Below, in pieces: positions 1-5,028 of a stretch of 9,949 nucleotides of DNA. The notes below the pieces were generated by a model that did not search any database, was not told the origin of the DNA, and worked only from the letters and a program-made list of their open reading frames with translations. The translations under genes were made by a program, and so were the position numbers. The stretch's first letter is position 1. Each line of letters starts with the position of its first letter. The DNA lies in the NCBI GenBank assembly GCA_021805305.1, contig JAJZFO010000311.1, forward strand, positions 1 through 9,949, read 5' to 3'. This stretch comes from Actinomycetes bacterium. Lineage in GTDB: Bacteria; Actinomycetota; Acidimicrobiia; Acidimicrobiales; RAAP-2.

Positions 1-1164
1 CCGCGCCAGACGCTCAATCGCCTTACCGTCATCGTCCTGATCCAGTGGGTGGGGGCCACCCTGGGTCTCCCCCTGCTCGCCCTCTTCCTCGAACACCGGG
101 GGGGCTCGCCCCACGTCATCGGACTCATCGTGGCGTCGTTCTTCATCGCGGGGGTGGCGACGCAGTTCTTCCTGGGTCGACTCGCCGACCGGTTCGGACG
201 ACGCCCGATCCTCGTCGCCAGCCTGATCGCCTACGGCCTCGCGTCGATGACCTACGCGCTGCCCTTGAGCGCCCCGTGGTTCGCCCTCACTCGCGTCGTC
301 CAGGGTGCGTCGGCGGGGGCGCTCGAGGTGGCCTCGATGTCGGCCGTGGCCGCGCTCTTCGCGGAGGGGGAGCGCGGGCGGGCCGTCTCGCGCATCTTCG
401 CCGCCCAGCTCACGGGGGTCGCCCTGGGCCCGCTGGCGGGGGTGCTCGCGTCGGTCAACGACCTGGGGTGGGTCTTCTTCGTCACCGGCGTCGTGAGCCT
501 GATCGCGGCGGTCGTGGCCTACCACACCAACGTCGGGGACCGCGCCTACGACCCGACCCCCCTGGACGCGCTGCGCTGGAACCGTCCCCTCGCCGGCGCA
601 CTCGTCGCCGCGTCGGCGACGGGTCTCGCGGTCGGCGTCTACGAGACGTGCTGGAGCCTGTTGATGCACGCCCACCACGCGTCCACCCTGCAGATCCGAC
701 TCAGCTGGACGATGTTCGCCCTCCCCTTCGTCATCTTCAGTCGCCTCGGGGGCTGGATCGCGGACCACCTGAACCGCCGGGTGACCGCGTTGTTGGGACT
801 CCTCAACGGCGCCGCGTTTCTCGCCACCTACCCGCACATCCACAACAACGTCGTCATGCTCTTCGTCGGTTCGGCCGAGTCCGTCGGCGCCTCGCTCTCG
901 TCGCCCTCGATCGTCTCACTCCTCAGCCAAGGGGCGCGTCCGCGAGAACTCTCCCGTCGCCAGGGGCTCTACGCCACCTCGACCACCGCGTCCCTGGCCC
1001 TCGCGTCGATCACTTCGGGCTTCATGTTCACGGTGAATACCGCACTCCCCTTCACCGTGATCGCCGTCACCTCGGCCGGTCTCGCGGTCTCGACGGTGTT
1101 CGTGTGGCGCGGAGTGCGCGGACGCATCACCCCCGCGGTCCTCGAAGACGGCCGCGGCGCCTAG
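1..1164 (+). CDS. MFS (major facilitator superfamily) transporter, 5'-truncated by the window edge
   Basis: Frame 1 is open from the first base to the TAG at 1162-1164, giving 387 visible residues; the true start lies upstream. The GTG at 49 falls inside the first membrane helix (visible residues about 8-27), so it is not the start. The loop between helices 2 and 3 carries a complete MFS motif A, GRLADRFGRRP, at visible residues 59-69, so probably only a short N-terminus is missing. About 12 hydrophobic segments follow, with a charged central loop near residues 178-200 (VGDRAYDPTPLDALRW). This organisation is that of proton-driven drug/metabolite exporters of the DHA1 type; the substrate cannot be read from sequence. 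It converges on the 88-residue gene with the two stops overlapping, leaving no room for a terminator between them. MFS assignment is firm; exporter direction is inference. Confidence 0.9.
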   Translation, partial: PRQTLNRLTVIVLIQWVGATLGLPLLALFLEHRGGSPHVIGLIVASFFIAGVATQFFLGRLADRFGRRPILVASLIAYGLASMTYALPLSAPWFALTRVVQGASAGALEVASMSAVAALFAEGERGRAVSRIFAAQLTGVALGPLAGVLASVNDLGWVFFVTGVVSLIAAVVAYHTNVGDRAYDPTPLDALRWNRPLAGALVAASATGLAVGVYETCWSLLMHAHHASTLQIRLSWTMFALPFVIFSRLGGWIADHLNRRVTALLGLLNGAAFLATYPHIHNNVVMLFVGSAESVGASLSSPSIVSLLSQGARPRELSRRQGLYATSTTASLALASITSGFMFTVNTALPFTVIAVTSAGLAVSTVFVWRGVRGRITPAVLEDGRGA

Positions 1165-1427
1165 TTGTCTCCCTGGTTACCGCCGTCGTCGCCCCCCACG
1201 CGCACCACGTGATACGCCGGCGTGGAGATGGCCGTCGACGCGCTCGCACTCGTGGTCGAGGCCTCGCTCGACGACGTCGAGGCGACGGTTTTCGCGGGCG
1301 TCAACGCGCTCGAGGACGACGCGCCCTGGCTGATGAACGTGACGGCGAGGCCCGTCACGGCGACGAGGACGAGGGCGCCGGTGACGCTCACGCGGCGCAC
1401 CAACTGCTTCTTGTGCGGACGATACAT
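1161..1427 (-). CDS. Orphan 88-residue membrane-anchored or secreted Ser/Thr/Ala-rich protein
   Basis: An ATG at 1427 (reverse strand) is preceded by a strong Shine-Dalgarno run, GAGGAGGA, a few bases upstream; the frame ends at TAG 1163-1161. The protein has a basic N-terminus (MYRPHKKQLVRR), one hydrophobic stretch at about residues 13-33 (VSVTGALVLVAVTGLAVTFI), a low-complexity Ser/Thr/Ala segment at about 36-70, and a Gly/Asp-rich end (VRVGGDDGGNQGDN). That layout fits either a signal peptide with a short exported peptide or a single-pass anchor with an extracytoplasmic linker. I do not recognise a family. The same frame is open further upstream, to about 1718, but that extension runs into the permease gene, crosses the AT-rich promoter region and has no protein-like character, so the SD-supported start is preferred. 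Ser/Thr/Ala bias is also what noise in GC-rich DNA can look like, so the call is not certain. Confidence 0.65.
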   Translation of the reverse strand: MYRPHKKQLVRRVSVTGALVLVAVTGLAVTFISQGASSSSALTPAKTVASTSSSEASTTSASASTAISTPAYHVVRVGGDDGGNQGDN

Positions 1428-1430
1428 GGG

Positions 1431-1438
1431 TCCTCCTC
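1431..1438 (-). promoter_or_regulatory. Ribosome binding site for the 88-residue gene
   Basis: On the reverse strand GAGGAGGA lies three bases before the ATG at 1427 (core GGAGG four bases away). It is the strongest SD match in the window and decides the start of the small gene. Confidence 0.7.
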
Positions 1439-1530
1439 GGGACGAAAGAATCTGACTCCCCCAGTGTGGCGGGGGCGTATGAATCGGCCCGAAGTACGCC
1501 CTAATAGGTCGGTAATAAAAGTCGAGAGAA

Positions 1531-1559
1531 TTAACACGACTGCCCGAGGGCCACATAAA
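1531..1559 (+). promoter_or_regulatory. Candidate sigma70-type promoter of the NCS1 permease gene
   Basis: TTAACA at 1531-1536 and CATAAA at 1554-1559 are separated by 17 bases; a TANNNT-type alternative, TAAATT, lies at 1556-1561. The hexamers sit in the most AT-rich part of the window (about 1500-1565). The spacer holds a dyad, GCCC-GA-GGGC, at 1542-1551 that could be an operator. A start near 1566 would give a leader of roughly 75 bases. This is pattern matching only. Confidence 0.4.
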
Positions 1560-1571
1560 TTTTCGGTAAGA

Positions 1572-1610
1572 CTGGTGCCGTACGACTAGCCCCTCACGGA
1601 GTCGGCACAG
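1572..1610 (+). other. Possible leader-RNA hairpin upstream of the permease
   Basis: GTGCCG at 1575-1580 is perfectly complementary to CGGCAC at 1603-1608, and the flanking CTG/CAG (1572-1574 and 1608-1610) could extend the pairing around a bulge. Inside, ACT (1585-1587) can pair with AGT (1600-1602). I compared the leader by eye with TPP, purine, preQ1 and guanidine riboswitch consensus elements and saw none. It may be a chance stem in GC-rich DNA. Confidence 0.25.
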
Positions 1611-1626
1611 GTGAAGACCATCTAGT

Positions 1627-1634
1627 AGGGAGGA
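1627..1634 (+). promoter_or_regulatory. Ribosome binding site for the NCS1 permease
   Basis: AGGGAGGA lies seven bases before the GTG at 1642 and supports that start. A short dyad, CCACT-C-AGTGG (1635-1645), overlaps the start codon. Confidence 0.7.
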
Positions 1635-1641
1635 CCACTCA

Positions 1642-3186
1642 GTGGCAATCACGCAGGTACACGACGGAGCGATCGGCGACGAGGCGTTCAAGGTCGAGAC
1701 GCACGGCATCGACTTCATCCCCGAGAATCAACGATGGGCCACCCCGCGCAACATCGGCGCCATGTGGGCCGGGTCGGCGATCAACGTCGAATACTTCATC
1801 TACGGCGCGCTGTTGATGGGTTTCGGCTTCAGTTTCTGGACCGCGGTGAGCATCATCGTCATCGGCAACGTCTCGTTTCTGTTGTTGGGCGTCGCGTCGC
1901 TGCAGGGTCAAGAGACCGGCACGACGGCGTTCACCGCCTCCCGCGCCGCGTTCGGCACCCGCGGTTCGCGCGTCGTCTCCTTCTTCAACTGGATCACCCA
2001 ACTGGGCTTCGAGACCGAGGGACTGATCCTGATCGTGGGGGCGGCCATTGTGTTGAGCCAGTACGCCGGATTCAACCCCAACGGTACGGTCAAGGTGATC
2101 TTCATCGTCGTGGCGGCGACGATCCAAGCGGTCATGCCCTACCTCGGTCACGCGACGATGGTCAAGGTCCTGCGCGCGCTGATCGTGCCCTTCGCGGTCA
2201 TCTTCGCCATCTTCGTCGTCTTCGAAGCCCGCCACGCCCACCCGGGGGCCGTCACGGTCTTCGCCCACGGCTGGGAACCCTACAGCGCGGGCCTGGCCTT
2301 CACCATCGCCCTCTCCGGCCTGGGGTGGACGGAGTGCGGCAACGACTACACCCGTTACCTACCGCGCGAATCGAAGAAGGGAGCGGTCGTCGGGTGGATC
2401 TTCGTGGGCACCGCCCTCCCCGAGATCGCCATGATGATCATGGGCGCCCTCGCCTTCAGCTTCCTATCGAATACGAACGTCTGGAACAGCGCCAACCCCT
2501 TCGAGGCCCTCTTCCACCAGGCGGGCCTGCCCTCGTGGTTCGTGGTCGTCTTCTTGGTCTTCGCCATCGTGCAGCTCTTCGGCATCAACTCCCTGGACCT
2601 CTACTCCTCGGGTGTCTCGGTGCAGGCGATGGGCATCCACCTCAAGCGCTACCAGGCGGTGATCATGGACTCGATCATCGCCTGCGCCCTGACCATCTGG
2701 GCGACCTTCGGATCGTCGTTCTCGCTCTACATGAAGGACTTCGTCGGCGTGATCATCGTGTGGATCGCCCCGTGGTTTGGGATCTACGTCACCGACTGGC
2801 TGATGCGGCGCTACCGCTACAACGCGGCCGAGATGCAAAAGACGACGTCGGACAGCATCTATTGGGGTCGCGCCGGCTTCAACTGGAACGCGATTGTCGC
2901 CTTCGTGGTGGGCCTCGTGCTCGCCACGAGCGCCTACTCCAAGGCGCCGCCACCGGTCAACTTCCCCCTGCACTGGATGACCCCGTTCTCGAATCACTTC
3001 GGGGCCTTCTACTGCGACGGCAGCGCCGCGGCGAAGTGCGGGCCGGCGGGCTGGTTCGGGGGCGCCGACATGTCGGTGTTCTTCGGGGTGCTCTCGGCCG
3101 CCCTCCTCTACTTCATCTTGGAGAAGGTGACCGGTAACGTCGCGCGCCAGGTGGCGCGACAGAAGGAACTCGAGCCCCAGCTCTAG
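1642..3186 (+). CDS. NCS1-family nucleobase permease (purine-cytosine permease-like)
   Basis: The 514-residue product starts at GTG 1642 behind a good SD and ends at TAG 3184-3186. It is a polytopic membrane protein of about 12 helices, the usual size for NCS1 cation symporters (cytosine, uracil, purines, allantoin, thiamine precursors). Supporting features are the cytoplasmic N-terminus with GIDFIPENQRWATPRN (residues 22-37), leading into the first helix (AGSAINVEYFIYGALL), and the conserved NDYTRYLPRES block (234-244), which resembles the DYSRYLPR element of this family. The C-terminal tail is charged (RQKELEPQL). Near residues 450-475 a non-cytoplasmic-looking loop carries two cysteines (C458, C466). 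Substrate is not determined by sequence; the neighbouring cytosine deaminase and Upp favour cytosine, with uracil or purine as alternatives. It is divergent from the 88-residue gene and convergent with the phosphoribosyltransferase, 16 bases apart. Confidence 0.88.
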   Translation: MAITQVHDGAIGDEAFKVETHGIDFIPENQRWATPRNIGAMWAGSAINVEYFIYGALLMGFGFSFWTAVSIIVIGNVSFLLLGVASLQGQETGTTAFTASRAAFGTRGSRVVSFFNWITQLGFETEGLILIVGAAIVLSQYAGFNPNGTVKVIFIVVAATIQAVMPYLGHATMVKVLRALIVPFAVIFAIFVVFEARHAHPGAVTVFAHGWEPYSAGLAFTIALSGLGWTECGNDYTRYLPRESKKGAVVGWIFVGTALPEIAMMIMGALAFSFLSNTNVWNSANPFEALFHQAGLPSWFVVVFLVFAIVQLFGINSLDLYSSGVSVQAMGIHLKRYQAVIMDSIIACALTIWATFGSSFSLYMKDFVGVIIVWIAPWFGIYVTDWLMRRYRYNAAEMQKTTSDSIYWGRAGFNWNAIVAFVVGLVLATSAYSKAPPPVNFPLHWMTPFSNHFGAFYCDGSAAAKCGPAGWFGGADMSVFFGVLSAALLYFILEKVTGNVARQVARQKELEPQL

Positions 3187-3202
3187 TGGGCGCCCGGCCC
3201 CC

Positions 3203-3811
3203 TCACCCCACCCAGTCCTCGACGTAGCCGCCCGCCGCATCCGGGCGAAAGACCGGAATCGCACCGAGCGCGTGCACGCGCGCCGCGTCCTCACCGAGCG
3301 CGGCGCGCCACAGCGACGCCTCGGTCACCAGCGTGCCGATGGCCACCACGTTCGCCCCGACTCCGTGGAGCAAACGTAACGCCGCCCCCGTGGACGCGCC
3401 CGTCGAGATGACGTCGTCGACCAGGGCCACGCGCCGCCCCGCCACGTCACCGATGCGCGCGCGATCGAAGAGCAGACGTTGTTCGCCGTCAGTGGTGATC
3501 GAGCGCACCGGCTCACTCACGGCGTCGGCCAAGTGGATCTTGGGGGTCTTGTGCAGGATCACGTACTGATCGAGACCCAGCGCGCGCGTGACCTCAATGG
3601 CGACGGGGATCCCCATCGTGGCCACCGTCGCGACGATGTCCACGCCGTAGGGCTCCAGCACGCGTGCGAGCTCCTGGCCGGCGCGACGCATGAACTCCAC
3701 CCCCATGTCCACCGTGATCAGCAACGCCAGGGCGAGCTGGGGCGAGAGGGGCACGAGGGGCAACTCGACGCGCTGACTGCCGACCGACACCGGGTACGTG
3801 GAACGACTCAC
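3203..3811 (-). CDS. Type I phosphoribosyltransferase, Apt-like, substrate unassigned
   Basis: From GTG 3811 to TGA 3205-3203 the frame encodes 202 residues. The PRPP-binding signature VALVDDVISTGAS is at residues 128-140, with two adjacent acidic residues as in purine and orotate PRTases. TMGIPVA (65-71) occupies the place of the EARG loop of adenine PRTases, and HKTPKIHLADAV (87-98) would form the flexible catalytic-loop region. The enzyme should move a ribose-5-phosphate from PRPP to a free base, but the base-specifying hood is not diagnostic to me: adenine, another purine or a pyrimidine are possible. An in-frame ATG at 3835 would extend it by eight residues and overlap the deaminase start; GTG 3811 is preferred because a -10-like TATGCT lies eight bases upstream, suggesting a leaderless message. 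It is back-to-back with the cytosine deaminase, 22 bases apart. Fold and chemistry are secure, substrate is not. Confidence 0.82.
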   Translation of the reverse strand: MSRSTYPVSVGSQRVELPLVPLSPQLALALLITVDMGVEFMRRAGQELARVLEPYGVDIVATVATMGIPVAIEVTRALGLDQYVILHKTPKIHLADAVSEPVRSITTDGEQRLLFDRARIGDVAGRRVALVDDVISTGASTGAALRLLHGVGANVVAIGTLVTEASLWRAALGEDAARVHALGAIPVFRPDAAGGYVEDWVG

Positions 3812-3819
3812 GACGTTGG

Positions 3820-3827
3820 AGCATACT
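3820..3827. promoter_or_regulatory. Overlapping divergent -10 elements (candidate bidirectional promoter)
   Basis: The octamer AGCATACT reads CATACT (3822-3827) on the + strand, followed by six bases and the deaminase ATG at 3834. On the - strand it reads TATGCT (3825-3820), followed by eight bases and the phosphoribosyltransferase GTG at 3811. Neither start has a convincing SD; the only candidate, GAGGGG, belongs to the less likely ATG 3835. Both spacings match leaderless transcription. No clear -35 is visible on either side, and the -35 regions would lie inside the opposite coding sequences. Confidence 0.5.
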
Positions 3828-3833
3828 GAAGCC

Positions 3834-4301
3834 ATGACGACCGACGAGCCCCTCGACCCATCACTGGCCGCGACCATGCTGCGCACCGCGCTCGACGAAG
3901 CGCGCGAGGGCCTGCGCGAAGGGGGGATCCCCATCGGCGCGGCGCTCTTCACTCGTGCGGGCGAACTTCTCGGGGCGGGTCACAATCGCCGCGTCCAAGA
4001 CGACGACCCGTCGGTGCACGCCGAGACCGACGCCTTTCGTCGCGCGGGGCGGCGTCGCCACTACCGCGACACCGTGATGGTGACCACCCTCTCACCCTGT
4101 TGGTACTGTTCGGGCCTCGTGCGTCAGTTCGACATCGGGGCCGTGGTGATCGGGGAGGCCACCAATTTCCACGGGGGTCACGACTGGCTCGCGCAACTCG
4201 GGGTCGAGGTCCTCGTCCTCGACGACGCCGACTGCACGCGTCTGCTCGCCTCGTTCATCCACGAGCACCCCACGGTGTGGTCCGAGGATATTGGTCTGTG
4301 A
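3834..4301 (+). CDS. Cytosine deaminase, yeast FCY1-type (zinc-dependent)
   Basis: The 155-residue product hydrolyses cytosine to uracil and ammonia, judged by family. It belongs to the CDA fold: HAE at 62-64 supplies a zinc ligand (H62) and the proton-shuttle glutamate (E64), and PCWYC at 88-92 supplies the two zinc cysteines (C89, C92). The resemblance to yeast Fcy1 runs end to end: GGIPIGA (30-36), GHNRRVQ (49-55, including the substrate-contacting Asn at 51), TTLSPC (84-89), GVEVLVLDD (123-131) and the terminal W-S-E-D-I-G (149-154). Length also matches Fcy1 (158 residues) and not the unrelated CodA amidohydrolase (over 400). The frame is open back to a GTG at 3798, but ATG 3834 is chosen because a -10-like CATACT ends six bases before it. 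It converges with upp, the stops abutting as TGA|TCA. tRNA adenosine deaminase and guanine deaminase are less likely because of the Fcy1-like C-terminus. Confidence 0.9.
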   Translation: MTTDEPLDPSLAATMLRTALDEAREGLREGGIPIGAALFTRAGELLGAGHNRRVQDDDPSVHAETDAFRRAGRRRHYRDTVMVTTLSPCWYCSGLVRQFDIGAVVIGEATNFHGGHDWLAQLGVEVLVLDDADCTRLLASFIHEHPTVWSEDIGL

Positions 4302-4937
4302 TCAGCGCACCGGGGGACCGAAGAGTCGATCGCCCGCGTCGCCCAGACCCGGCGTGATGTACCCGATCGAGGTGAGTTCGTGGTCCAGGGCGGCGGCGAC
4401 GACCCGCACGTCGGGGTGCGCCGCGCGCACCGCGTCCAGACCCGGCTGGGCGGCGATGAGGCAGAGCGCCGTGATCTCACCGGCGTGACGCTCGCGCAGC
4501 ATGTCCAGTACCTGGATCAGCGACCCGCCCGTCGCGAGCATCGGATCGCACAAGACGACGGGGGCGCCCTCGAGGTCCTCGGGCAAGCCATCTAAGTAGA
4601 CGTCGGCGCGCAGCGTCTCCTCGTTGCGCCGCAGACCCACCAAGCACACCCGGTGCCGGGGCAGGACCTCCTGCACCGCCGGCGTCATGCCGAGACCAGC
4701 GCGCAGGATGGGGACGATGACGAACGGGGTGTCCACGCGCACCGCGGGAGCGCCGTCCACCACCGGGGTGTCGACCGTGGTCGCGGTGACCGGGATGTCG
4801 CGAAACGCCTCGTAGGCGAGAAATCGCGAGATCTCCCCGGACAAGCGCAGGAAATCGGCGTTCGACGTGGTCTTGTCACGGAGTTGACGGACCTTGTCCT
4901 CGATGAGGGGGTGCTGGACGATGAGCGGAGAGGGCAC
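4302..4937 (-). CDS. upp: Uracil phosphoribosyltransferase
   Basis: The 211-residue protein makes UMP from uracil and PRPP, the salvage step directly after cytosine deamination. Diagnostic parts are VPILRAGLGM (75-84), the UPRTase form of the PRPP loop VVLCDPMLATGGS (127-139, with Asp-Pro where other PRTases have two acidic residues), and the uracil-recognising C-terminus ITPGLGDAGDRLFG (194-207). Length is typical (about 208). The start is GTG 4937; a TAAGGT hexamer (reverse strand, 4949-4944) ends exactly six bases before it, suggesting a leaderless message, and the overlapping AAGGTGA could alternatively act as a short-spaced SD. It is convergent with the deaminase and divergent from the ABC operon across 91 bases. 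No PyrR-type attenuator is visible upstream. Confidence 0.96.
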   Translation of the reverse strand: MPSPLIVQHPLIEDKVRQLRDKTTSNADFLRLSGEISRFLAYEAFRDIPVTATTVDTPVVDGAPAVRVDTPFVIVPILRAGLGMTPAVQEVLPRHRVCLVGLRRNEETLRADVYLDGLPEDLEGAPVVLCDPMLATGGSLIQVLDMLRERHAGEITALCLIAAQPGLDAVRAAHPDVRVVAAALDHELTSIGYITPGLGDAGDRLFGPPVR

Positions 4938-4943
4938 GAGGTC

Positions 4944-4949
4944 ACCTTA
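4944..4949 (-). promoter_or_regulatory. -10-like hexamer for leaderless upp transcript
   Basis: Reverse-strand TAAGGT fits TANNNT and is separated by six bases (GACCTC) from the GTG at 4937, so transcription would begin at the start codon. No convincing -35 is seen. Confidence 0.45.
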
Positions 4950-5016
4950 GGCCGTGCGCGTGGTCGGCGACGGTCGGCGGGACGCGCCGGCCCAACGGTC
5001 CTCGAGGTTCGACCGG

Positions 5017-5022
5017 TACGCT
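5017..5022 (+). promoter_or_regulatory. -10-like hexamer for leaderless ABC operon transcript
   Basis: TACGCT fits TANNNT and is followed by six bases (GACTCG) and GTG 5029, the same geometry as at upp. It decides between GTG 5029 and an upstream in-frame GTG at 4954, which would lie upstream of this -10. Confidence 0.5.
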
Positions 5023-5028
5023 GACTCG

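Noticed and set aside
45..1589. A 514-residue + strand frame overlapping the MFS gene.
   Set aside because: Arg/Pro/His-rich shadow of the MFS frame with no recognisable motif.
1566..1641. Known nucleobase or thiamine riboswitch in the permease leader.
   Set aside because: No conserved core of purine, preQ1, TPP or guanidine riboswitches can be seen; only a simple stem remains.
1428..1718. N-terminal extension of the 88-residue gene to 185 residues.
   Set aside because: It enters the permease gene on the opposite strand, crosses the promoter region and lacks protein-like composition, while ATG 1427 has a strong SD.
3187..3202. Terminator between the permease and the phosphoribosyltransferase.
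   Set aside because: The 16 bases contain only a GGGCGCCC palindrome without loop or T tract.
3798..3833. Upstream GTG start for cytosine deaminase adding 12 residues.
   Set aside because: The extension would read through the divergent promoter region and into the phosphoribosyltransferase start; ATG 3834 gives the Fcy1-like length and the -10 spacing.
4954..5028. Upstream in-frame GTG at 4954 for the first ABC subunit, adding 25 residues.
   Set aside because: No SD, low-quality Arg-rich sequence, and it lies upstream of the -10 box that fits GTG 5029 exactly.
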